The position numbers and the translations under genes are program-made. A stretch of DNA of 64,000 nucleotides from positions 36,597,119 through 36,661,118 of the forward strand of contig CM046858.1 in NCBI GenBank assembly GCA_025617745.1, given 5' to 3'. Position 1 is the first letter of the stretch. Every line of letters starts with the position of its first letter. The notes beneath the pieces were generated by a model that saw only the letters and a program-made list of their open reading frames with translations, did not search any database and was not told where the DNA came from. This DNA is from Heliocidaris erythrogramma (lineage: Eukaryota; Echinodermata; Echinoidea; Camarodonta; Echinometridae). This document shows, one piece after another, positions 22,651 to 33,225 of this stretch.

Positions 22651-23830
22651 TTAAGGTTTATAGAGCTCAGCGATATCTTTCAGGAGAGCATCAAATAAGT
22701 CCTCCTGCCTGTGAGCATGTCTCCACATATATTCACTCAGGTGAAGGCTCCACTTGTCCTTGTGTGTTTTGTTTGGCTTAACTGACGCTTTATTTGCCAC
22801 CACAAATTCTCAATTCTCGCTACCTCAAATATGCAATTTTCGACGTAGAGGGCAATATTATGCATGGAAATGGTCCGCATCTTCGTTAACTTCACTTCCG
22901 GTCCGTATTGAAATACTACGGCTTATGAATAAAATGAGTGCTAAAATGCTTAATATTTGGAACGCAAGACATAAACCACTCAAATTTTGACAAATTAATG
23001 CAACCAATTGTCTCGATAAATCATGATGGTATCTTTTCAAACATGTCGGTTAATTTATACTCAAACTCGAGGATTTTTGTAATACCTGTCTACATTTTCA
23101 ATGCAAAATGACAAACACTTGTTGACCCAATCGGGATATTGTCAACACTGCACATGCGTCTGTTGGCGTAATTGCGTATTTGGGGTAGCGAGAATTGAAT
23201 TAGTATTTGCGCCAGTTGTGGGATCTACAAAATTATATGAGTGATTAACTGTCAGATGTTGGAAACCAGCTGTAGAAAGATAGTCGTATGCTTTCCAATA
23301 ATCACTGATGATAGTGCTTCCTGGTTTTATGTGAGCAGTTATCAGAGGTTCCAATGTAGCTCTACACCTTTATTGTCAGTAAGTGGTACAATGAATATTT
23401 CATTTGTACTTCGACAGATGCCACCAAACACGCACTGTCCATCTACAATTCTTCCTTTATTATATTTTTTTTGCCAAATTTTGACTCATCGATTTCCACC
23501 ACCTTGCCAGGACCACCAATTGGATTATCAGTGTGAAGTTTATTGGCAACTGCCCACTGGCACACTTCTCTACAATAATTAAAATAATCTGCAACAGTTT
23601 CCTTACTTGTAGTTACACATTTGTTTTCAGTGTCACTTTCACCTGATGAAACAGACGTTCATGAATTGCTTGACTATATTGCAGTTTTGGAATGAAACAA
23701 TAAGTTAAAAGTAAGCCATTCTGAATGAAATGTTTTAGGAATTGAACAAAGTACCTTTCCTTGCAGGAATTTGATTCTGTTTTCCTTGACCTCGACACGT
23801 TCGTTTATTGCACTGAAATTTAACTTCTGC
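22651..23830 (-). pseudogene. Merlin-type DDE transposase relic
   Basis: In several frames on the minus strand, pieces appear in the order of an ISXO2/Merlin transposase: a Cys-rich N-terminal trace (CNKRTCRGQ, about 23.8 kb), VCQWAVANK and VVEIDESKFGKK with the first catalytic Asp (about 23.5 kb), GRIVDGQCVFGGICR, ITAHIKPGSTIISDYWKAY with the second Asp (about 23.3 kb), GANTNSI (about 23.21 kb), then after a MITE ENLWWQIKRQL with the catalytic Glu and LSEYMWRHAH...DLFDALLKDIAELYKP, ending at TAA 22651. Frameshifts near 23.47, 23.36, 23.7 and 22.77 kb show it is inactive. The short palindromic GGTGGCTTGGACATATCCCA at about 22592 may be near its terminus. It inserted into receptor relic K. Confidence 0.82.
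22811..23197. mobile_element. 387-bp MITE inside the Merlin relic
   Basis: Inverted ends CAATTCTCGCTACC (22811) and GGTAGCGAGAATTG (to 23197), with similarity continuing inward (CAAATA(T/C)GCAATT). It separates the codons for TNSI from those for ENLWW in the transposase, so the coding sequence marks the insertion point. The target duplication is unclear. Confidence 0.8.
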
Positions 23831-24279
23831 TCTTCGTACGCTGTATTGACGTGATCGTGAGCTAGCTAGAAACAAGCAAGTGTGTACCGAGTATTACGTC
23901 ACATTTCCAAGGTTGGAAAAGAAACTGCTCGCGGGGCGAAAATATGCGAATATTTTGGTACACATTTGAAACACAATAATATTAATTTATGAAAACCTGT
24001 GGATTTCGAATGTTGATGGAATGTTTCAGGGCATCTTCTCCTTCCAGTTGATACCAAATTTATTGCATTTTGATTTGTTTGTACATCTCCGAGTAACACC
24101 TATGTCGAATCCCCTTTGTCCACACTAGCGTTTGGCCATCAAGTAACAAATTTATCAAAATTAATGAAATCTCGTGGAAATATTTTGTCCCTTCCAAGCG
24201 TCAACTGCTTCGAACGATGCAACGTAGAAAATATGTTGCAAAATGAATAACAATAAGCATATTTTCTTACCAATTTTCA

Positions 24280-25620
24280 GAAGAATGTTTTGGAAGAGTC
24301 CATGGAAAATATTTTCCGTATTGAGGTCGTTATTTCCATTCCAAGCCTAGCCTTTAAAGAACACAAACAGAATATATCGGAATTCGATTATAGAGAAGAA
24401 GGTGCAGGAAAAGTTACACAATTAAAAAAATCTGGAATGGCGTAGAATTGTAATTCTTGTTTAACTTAGCCATTTGGGATGAAGATGAACAAGGGTCGGA
24501 AATAGAAAATGATTGATAGAACGACAATAAGTATAGCGGGAATGCAAATGCGGAAATGACACGTTGCACAACAGGCTGATAAAGGAATGCAGCGAATCAA
24601 AAATGGGCGGAGCGTCGCCAAAGCCACGATGGTTTTGCTCTCACGATCGCCTCACCACCTTAACCAAACTGGATCTTACAGTATCACTAGTTGAATGAAA
24701 GCAAAACCCTTTAGAAGTAACTAGATATTGTGATAAAAACTTGAAACCCCGTGTTCGATTAATCCTCACAATGAATTCATGATTAACGTCTAATTAGGAA
24801 ATCAGAAGTTACATCAACCTGATTCCACCTTAAGGAATATGTATATGAATATGGATATGCACGATTAAAACAAGTATATTTGTAGCTGGTTCAGTTTTGA
24901 TAGATTGCCTAATAAGGCTAGTAGATTATTCATAGATGGTACTAGGAAGCAATAAGCAATGTTAAGTGTATGCTGGTAATGAGGACCGATGCGGTTAAAA
25001 AGAGTTGTGGTTTCATCCTTGCTCTATAATCTAATCCAGAAATGTACATGAATCATGCCGAATGTATAATAAATGATGGCCCTAATTTTTAAAAAAATAT
25101 TTCATTTACCCTTTTTTATAATGGATTGATAATTTTTAACACTGAATGTTGTTTTTGCCCAGATTACTATTCATGCGCAGTATAGAGATTCATAATTAGT
25201 AGTATTATTATACTATTATTATTAGACGTGGGAGGGGGGGGGGGGGGGGGGCTGGGAGAAGGGAGGAATTAAAATAGAAAAAGATGAGAAGATAAAGCAG
25301 GGAAATTTAAAGATATGTAGAGAGAGAAAAACATTTTGGGCTACGTGATCTTAATCAAAGATTATATAGTGAAAAAAAATATAATTTAATCTCGTCCAGT
25401 TGACGAGCTGACAACCAAACTGGTTTCCCAATCTTTCAATATCATTGGTTCTCTCGTAGGTCAATGGTGCAATACATAAATATATCCATGACCAAAGGAG
25501 GCAGTTCCCCACCCCCAATATTTCAATCGACCCCCCTCAAAGGGCAAAAAGCGAGGTTTCACCATTCCATCACCTACATTTTCTCACATGATCGCTATGC
25601 TACCTGACATACATGATTAT
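24280..25620. other. Upstream flank of relic K, no gene seen
   Basis: Homologous to 54.59-55.31 kb upstream of relic J (shared GGAAGAGTCCATGGAAAATA, GGGCGGAGCGTCGCCAAAGC, AGATTATTCATAGATGGTAC). The match ends at about 24965, then comes AT-rich DNA with a poly-G run at about 25234-25250. No gene. Confidence 0.6.
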
Positions 25621-28340
25621 TCAGTTCAATTCAGTTTTATTTCACCGAAACAACAACAAAAACCATGATAAATACACACCTACATGCATTGGTACAGTAA
25701 GGTATAAAAGTTGATTGGCAGGTAACAGCCGAAAAGGAAGGGACCCTTATCGGTCGCCGACCTTTAAAGATATAATTATTAGTTAAATTTATGTACCAAC
25801 TAGAATGATTTCCCTCAGACCTATAACGAATAGCTAAATTTCTTGCTGGCAATAATCTTTGTTGCCCCCTCGATGACAATAACTTTGATTTAAAAATATC
25901 TATTATAAGCATTCTTTTAAAGGCCTCAACATTCCAAAATATTTTTTTTCGTTCGGTTGCTATGCTCGTTCGCAGACTAATGGAACATGGTTTCTTGGAC
26001 TTTACAAACTCTGCTACTCCAAGGCTCCGAAGCGCCGGGGATGGGAGCAGGTGCTTCCCCAACAAAGAATATATTACATCAATCATTTCTTAATTTGTTA
26101 TCGCTGATAAATTATTCATCTCTCGTATGGAGGTGTGTGTGTGTGTGTGTGTGTGTGGGGGGGGGGGGGTGGTGGGTAGATAATCTCCATCCCTCTGAAG
26201 CGAATTTCCGACATCAAGAATTTTCTGACATGATTTCCAAATTTTACGAGGCATTGCACGAGTCATTTCGCTGTCAGCTTCTCTTCATGTGCATTTTTAC
26301 ATTGTTATTTCTCATTTTTTACGCTGTACTCACACCATCACTTATCTTCTTCTGATTAATCGAAACAATCCAACGGCAATGCATTTTTGATAAGTGTTAG
26401 ATTGTAGTCTTACGAGTTTGTAGTCTTGCTTAGTTTTGTCTTGTTGGTATTGCGCAAAGGGCCTGGAGGTGGCTACCAACGTGTTTTAGCCAATGACGAA
26501 ATTGTTTCGTTGACGTTCCACCTATTAATATGTTTGAATTGTTCATTAATAGAATGTTTCCCCTATATCAGGGGAATTGCTCCATATCGGGCTAAATATT
26601 GCGCCCTAAAGCTCCTGCTATTGGGACGTAATGAGGATTCAGAATGTAATCTTTATTTCATTAGTGCTAATCATTCAAGAGGATTATGGGTTATTTATAT
26701 GACACAAAACACATTACGCTACAATGAAGCACAATGAAGAACGATTATTTATATATTCATTTTATTGTAATTCTTAAAAATCAAACCTCATTAAATGATA
26801 TGGAACTATGCATTTACAGTGGGGCCTATGTTTTACATCAAAGGGCTTGTAGCGAAAGGGTGCGTAGTGTCGCGTCGACTGGAAGGCGACCATTCGTCCA
26901 AAGCCCCCCGGTTTTGCCGAAAACTGTGTGTTAGGAGCGTCGGTCGCGTTGCGTTGACTGGAACGTCACCATTTGTCCACCCCCGGTTCTGCTGAAATGG
27001 TGCGTTTTGGTCTTTTTAAAAATATAATATTCAGGGGGATCGGCGAATCGGCCGCGGCCCCATTCCCCTTTTCAGGCTTTGAAAAAAAAATGTCATAACG
27101 CAGTGGCAGATTTAGGGGGCCCGTGCCCCCTGAAAGTTAAGTATACATTGTATATTTTAGAACTGATAATCTTTTTCGGTTATTTTAGGGGGACGGACAA
27201 AGCAACTAGAGTCAATAGTCAACCCTTTATAAACGCCTTTTGGGGCGCGAAATAGCTAGATCCTGAACAGTATTATGCGAGGGAGCAAAGCGACCGAGCT
27301 TTAGAAACTTCTCGCATTTCACATCCAATAAAACACTATTTCTTAATACGCATTTGTCCTTGACTGGGGCGTAAATTCCAGAAGACCATGCATTTTCTTC
27401 TATTTCTGCCCCTTTGCCTGTTCTCTTGTGCGGTTTTTGCGCCCCATTCAACTGCCCCCCGTAAATACGCCGCTGCACAACTTGTTTCCCATTAATCTTT
27501 CCACGGACACTTTCTTTCTTATCATTTTTTTTAATGCCAACCTCCGCTGCTTAATTGATGAAACAAAATATGTTACCGCGAAACCAAGAGTTTTAAAATG
27601 TAATTTACATCCTATGTTGTTAACCCATTACCAATCTTGCGAACACTTTTTTGTCCTTAGTTAATGCCAAAGTGACTTCCTCATTAAGAGAATTTCTGCG
27701 ATAAAAGATATTCCGTACTTATTTTGTTTATCAGCTGTATTATTATTTTTTCAGATAAATTAATAATACAGCTGATAAACAAAATAAGCAAGCATAGTAG
27801 TTATACAAAAAAGATATATGGAATGTGCCAACAGCGTGAAAACACTCATTATTAAGTTACAGTTTCGTCTGTTGTAAGATATTATTTCAGCATCTGAAAA
27901 AGCCTTATTTGCAAACGAAAAACTGTCTATGAAGAGTTCTTAAAATAACACCCAAATTAAAATTGTTTAGTTGCCAGAGAGATTCTTGAATTGTGTTATG
28001 TTTCCTACAGTTATATGAGAATAAATTACAAGCCTTTTTTTTCTTCGGTCACTCCATTTCTGACATTACAAATGACATCAACAGAATGAATAAATCGATT
28101 CTGAGATTCAGGTGCATTTCTTTCCTTATCAAAACGAAATTTATTTTTGTTCTTACATTGAGAATAGATCACTTTTCATAATCCTCAGTTCATACTGATA
28201 CTACTCATACTACTCCATCTGTAGTTCAAGAAAACCCTAAAAAACTACGCGAAGTGTCATTTGTCCTACAGAGAAAAATGTTGATCATAATAACATATTT
28301 GTAACACGACAATAGAAGTTTAAAGCCACCACAACCAGTC
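25620..28340. other. Intergenic: unclassified repeat and 3' flank of copy E
   Basis: A 149-codon frame at 25637-26086 on the minus strand has no recognisable motif; it may be a retroelement tail or chance, and I do not call it a gene. The third copy of the 3-kb repeat lies at about 26100-26262 with a (TG)n/poly-G run at 26130-26170. From about 26.3 kb the DNA matches the B-type 3' flanks at 4.2-6.5 and 40.0-42.9 kb. Confidence 0.5.
27718..27788. repeat. Perfect hairpin, 28-bp arms with a 15-base loop
   Basis: Arm 27718-27745 is the exact complement of 27761-27788. The right-arm sequence (ATACAGCTGATAAACAAAATAAGC) has counterparts in the paralogous flanks near 41.99 and 42.24 kb, which lack the matching left arm. 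The left arm therefore seems to be a new inverted copy. Confidence 0.9.
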
Positions 28341-28344
28341 ATTC

Positions 28345-29852
28345 AGTAGAGAGTATGAGCAGATGTATTGAATATCCTGCATCCGTGAATTCATCAGTAG
28401 GATTAACAGTCGTATTACCATAGAAGTAAGCATGGTTCAGGGCCAGGAAATCTGAGGCAAATCTTTAAACGAGAAAGTCTCGACCGGGCTTGGAACCTGG
28501 AGTCAGGTCTTGTGTCGTTATAGTCCGACTCGAAAGATGTAATTTTGTTGGTCTTTCGGGTGGTATCCGGTTTGGCGTACAATGCCTCTATATTTGTCGC
28601 TGCTCCATGATTAGTACTGTAATCGGTTGTAGTGCGCCCAGTGGCATCCTTATGATCTTCCAGCCTCTCCAGTTTGACGCTGCCTATGTAAGTTTGGAGG
28701 TCCATGTTGATGATTATGGAATGGTGCCTTTCTTCCTTGTTTTTGCTCATGCCATCCCTGGTCTAAGTTCGCAATGTCAGGAGACTGGACACCATCGTCA
28801 CCTATTGTTACTGCAAAATCCATTTTGATCCTCTCATTTATTCCTTTTACAAAATTGTATGATATTTTCTTGAAACAATGTGGTAACAGTTGAGAAATCC
28901 AGTGGTAAAGCAGAATATTAGAGAAAGGGCGATAAGAATACCCAAACCCAAGTCGGAACTTTAGTTATCATGGTTATCTTGGTACATGTATGTTCTGGAA
29001 GAATCTGATAACACAGTCGTTTCTGTCCTTTTACACTGTGTGGTTATTGTATATAATTCTGGATTTTCCTCCGGAGTTTGTATTGAATGGTTATATCCTT
29101 CAGATGATGCTGATATAATTTAGATATGGTATATTAATGGTCTTTTAAAATTAACATTTCTAATATTACACAATATCAATCGAAATTGATAACAGATAAT
29201 TTATCAGGAAGAATGATAGGAAGGGGACTGCTACAATTATTGTACCACCGTAGTACAACAGTTACATTGAAATCGCCATCGAAATTCATCTGAGGAGTCT
29301 CGTATTCATACACCACCTGATTTCCTGCCAGAAGTTTTGCTTGATCCCCAAAGTTCACCTGCACCCATTCACAAGACATCTGCAATGTTACGCTTTTTTG
29401 TTAAGCACTGCTGAACAGATCGGTTCTGTAGATTCAATGGTTAAATTAAAAATGGCAACCACACAAAGCGCTTGTGTCCCCTGATGAATTTTGACGATGT
29501 GTTTTCCTGAATCTCTCGGGTCAGTAAAGGCAATATACAAATCAACAGCGTTCTCTCCAACCACTCTAGTCAACTTGTAACGTCTTTGATTAGCAGATGT
29601 ATTGTCGATATTGTCTAATGTCTGATTGTTCAGAGTTATCCATTTTGACCACACAAATGTTTGGGCGTCGGTCAACGTATGTCTCAGAAAATATCTCAGA
29701 GAAACATTTTGTCCGTTGACTGCCGTGAATGCTTGTTCTTGCTTGTCACCACACCAGAATAAGTCACCGTCACAAAATGCCATTTGGAATACAGCTTGAA
29801 AAATGACAGGAATGAATGGAACCATTTTCCATTTCAACGAAGAGCAACACAT
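28345..29852 (-). pseudogene. Receptor pseudogene E (B-type)
   Basis: It starts at the conserved Met of TSTMCCS (29852), with a signal sequence and a first ectodomain almost identical to F (shared RRYKLTRVVGENAVDLYIAFT). A frame slip at about 29390 ends the frame after VLNKKA. The next block MSCEWVQVNFGDQAKLLAGN runs to DFNVT and then jumps to WYNNCSS, a deletion of about 330 bp relative to F. Further deletions follow before the membrane helix near 28.93 kb, which is also out of frame. The tail keeps ALYAKPDTTRKTNK and SDYNDTRP, but the final YINT motif is deleted. Clearly dead; the upstream TATA-like box is retained. Confidence 0.9.
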
Positions 29853-30176
29853 GGTTGATGTGTCCGTAGATGATTGTTTTGATACAACTTTGTTACCACA
29901 GCTTCGTAACAAATCTTCAGTCAAATGTAGATTAACGAGAGAAGGTCACGATTTTTTCTGGAAGAGCGTTATCCGACGAGCAGTTCACAACTGAACTGGA
30001 GTGTGGAAATAAACTATGCAACATTGATATTCATATCTGAAGGAATAGGAAACGAAACTGGCAAATGATCATATAATCTATCAAATCAATTGATGCCTAA
30101 CACGTAATATGACCACAAAGCAATTGGCTGATGGGAAGGAATAAAGGTTCTGTCATTGCTGTAAAGAACGCGCCTC

Positions 30177-30185
30177 CTGTATATA
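30177..30185 (-). promoter_or_regulatory. TATA-like box of pseudogene E
   Basis: The minus strand reads TATATACAG in the same CCTCCC...GAGG context as the box of gene B. It is a duplicated promoter, probably with no functional product. Confidence 0.4.
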
Positions 30186-30189
30186 GGGA

Positions 30190-33130
30190 GGAGCCATTGA
30201 GGTTGATAAATGATTTATCTGTTTGTGAGAGTGCGTACTGTATCTCAGGTAATTGTGGTTACATTTTCCAACCAACTGTCCTTTAAAAACGGGCGAAGTT
30301 TATGAAACTATGCTATCAGCCAATTTGTCTCTGTTCAGAAATATGACGAAGATTAACTTGGCCTCATTCACATATTACTTCAAAGTATCTTGAAAATGAA
30401 TGAAGACACATGGATAAAATCCAGAAGTAATTGTTTTATCTTTTGGCAAGGATGTAATTGACGAGCACTCATTCACGTATTTCTCTAGTGTTCTCATCGC
30501 ATGTACAGAAACCTTATTTCGTCAAGAGAATATAGATTAATCGTGCTCTCATTCATAGGAGAGAAACTAGGAATTTTCCGTATATATTTACTATGGCTTG
30601 AACCTAGATGCTTTGTATTTGTTGTAGATAAACGTTATCGCCCTTTTTCGTGAAAATAGTATCCACTTCCGATCGTAACACCATTTCGGTGTCACATAAT
30701 GATCTATGTCACTCAAAGCTGCGACATATCTATTAATTACAGTTTTGATCTGCCACGCAAGAATTTAAGATCTATTTTCCAGGTGCTTAAAGTGCGGCCT
30801 ATAAAAGGCAGTCCATTTTTTATCCTACGAATAAATAAATACGAATCTCATTATGCCCCATCAATGACTGTCGGACAAATGAAAATATCAAGAGTGTTTA
30901 CTCACTCGCTAAAAGACCATTATTTATATCATTTCAGGCTAAGTGCAAATGGATATACAATATTAAGGATCACATGAAAATGGGAAAAATATTTAGTTCA
31001 TGATGGGAAATAAGTTAGGAATGGGGTATGGAAATGTCATTTATTTTGAAAAAAAAAGACGGTCACTAACTGGGAACTGAAATAGTTTCTGATAAATTTC
31101 TGACCCTCCTGACCGATCGATCCCTTGATGAAAAGTTATGTTACGTTTTATAATGTATTCAATATTATAACATATTCAATTGTGTTGTACATTACAAGTT
31201 GCACATCTTGTCGAATATGGTATCCTCATAACTGCGTAAAGCAGATTACAGTTTTGATTACATGAAATATTTTAAACTGATTATAGGGCTACAATACGAC
31301 CTAATGTTAATGTGCAAATATCCTATGCCTCACAGGTAACGATATATCTACAATTTCATGTGCCATGCACGCTTAACACAACGATATTCAACTTCAAACA
31401 AGAGTTTAATTACCTTGTATATTCTTTTTTCTCATTTCTCTCCATGTTACGATCATAACATATAGAATCTCTTTTGCGTCCATTTCCAGATCATGCATTT
31501 GTGAAGAAGAGATGGCAAAAATAAACGAAGAACATATTGCAATGTTTTCTGAGGTAAAAGCCACCAGGCACATTAAAATTTTCTCATTCAATAAAAATAG
31601 TGAGTAGATGTGTTGATATAGAAATCGTGGCAATACATCATCATTCTAGTGGTAGGCCTTGACATGAACTTAAGTGGTCATTTATTTAACTGATTAACAA
31701 AACAGCAAGTCGTAGGCCCACTCTACAAATCGAGTAGCATGTTCCCCTATATTGAAGGAAAACGCAATACACCATTTCATGAAACAAAAAGTGACTCCAA
31801 TGTTTTCAGGTTTGACAACGTTGTTACTAAACTCATCAATCTGATTTCTTTTCTGCCAAGTCAAAAAGTTAAAGTGACCAAAGAGTTATATCAACAGTTA
31901 ACATTAAAAAGTTGTATATTCCAATTAAGCCTCTTCTTTAATGATATATTATAATAAAGAGTTGTACTTAAATTTGCTGTTTCATTAAAGGTTAACCGAG
32001 GTATATAAAATTCAGTTCCCTGTCCATGAGCATTAGTGCACTTCATTTCATCAAATTTATTGTAGAATTCAATGGCAAGAGAATTCCTCAAAATCTGTAT
32101 CAATATGAGAGAATATATGGACATACACAAACATGTACGACGCACACATATATCAATAATTCGATTCTTTTAATTTCTATAAAAAAGGGAGGGGGAGAAA
32201 AACACCATAAAACACATAGCCATTAAAAGAACGGCACATGTTTTGGCACTAAACATACTGTATCTTTAGCCAGAATTAGCGACAAATTACCCCCCGTATA
32301 TTTTGGTCACAAAGAATAACATCAATCAACTTGAGTGTTTAGACTAGGGTATGTTATAAATTTAGGTAAAAGGATGAAGGACGTGGCAGGTCAGGGACGT
32401 TTTTCATTTGTTTTTTTCGGCTATCCCGAGCAGTAATATAGACTTGGTTTACCTATTAACTGCCTGTAATAATTTAGATGTTGAAACTTAAGATGGTTTG
32501 GTTGATTATATAAAATAGTGGAAAGAAGATCAAGTCTTTATGAATCAAATCCGTTCATATTGAGATAGAGAAGGTTGTGAACACGATGGTTTAGTGATAT
32601 GTATGAACCGAGTCTTTCAGGTATAGATCAACATCATTTTTGAGCATCCTACTGTAATTACCGTACATATGATCATTGTTCAGGACAGATGACTTTAAAC
32701 ATACCATTAAAACAGTTTGTGATTAATGTTGTTATTCCGTCAAATTAGAACTACCTAATTTTTAATCTTCAATTTACTCTACATAATCCTTGACACGCAT
32801 TTTTATGTAAACGTTATGTGAGAACTTAATGATAAACCAATTCTACGAATTAGACACAAATGGAAGAAATAAAGGTATATATCAAATATATCAAATGTCA
32901 ATCATTTGATATCTTTTCTTAAATTTTGTTTTTCAGCTATTCCATTCAGAGCGAGGGTAATAGGGCATTAGTTTACATAATAACTACCTACGATGATTAA
33001 CATGAGGAGAATTATAACGGTTATTTGGATTTTGGACGTCAATATAAAAATTGAGGAAGGGAATGAAAGTCATAAAACCATCAAATCGGTAGATATTGAG
33101 ATACAGAAGGTTGTGAACACGATGATTTAC
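30190..33130. other. Intergenic: upstream flank of E and downstream flank of D, no gene seen
   Basis: The left part matches upstream DNA of B and F. The right part (about 31.6-33.1 kb) matches downstream DNA of C and G. Short open frames here are not shared between the copies. No supported gene. Confidence 0.6.
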
Positions 33131-33134
33131 TGAC

Positions 33135-33225
33135 ATGTTTGAACTGTGTCATTCATATACAGGTCACCGTCATTTGTCGATCCAGTATTGCGATCGGTAT
33201 TATAGTTACTGTATACATGATCATT
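33135..33225 (-). other. Fossil C-terminal YxN module downstream of the gene D stop
   Basis: Just past the D stop, the frame reads DHVYSNYNTDRNTGSTNDG and then DLYMNDTV. This aligns with the C-termini of other subtypes (PTDELTDAGELYINTS in B; TDESTSGCELYINTPG in J). It holds two YxN motifs and is no longer in frame with the ORF because of an upstream 59-bp deletion. The same block survives after the stops in C and G. Confidence 0.7.

Larger units (their letters stand above)
19060..24273 (-). pseudogene. Receptor relic K, exploded by insertions
   Basis: The two ends of a K/J-type receptor remain. The 5' end at 24273-24100 matches J (signal-peptide codons for KYAYCYSFCNIF), but the start ATG has become TTG. 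A trace of the WTKG region (plus-strand TTTGTCCACACTAGCG) is at 24115-24130. The 3' end, homologous to 54.15-54.27 kb, is at 19060-19144 and resumes at 22433-22480. Between them lie a foldback-like element (19145-22423) and a Merlin relic (22.6-23.8 kb). Most of the ectodomain, the membrane helix and the tail are gone. Confidence 0.7.

Noticed and set aside
23899-24099. 66-codon frame on the minus strand
   Set aside because: Lies in the junction between the Merlin relic and receptor relic K, with no counterpart in J.
25637-26086. 149-codon frame on the minus strand
   Set aside because: No recognisable motif or signal and no conserved copy elsewhere in the window; possible retroelement tail, but not supportable.
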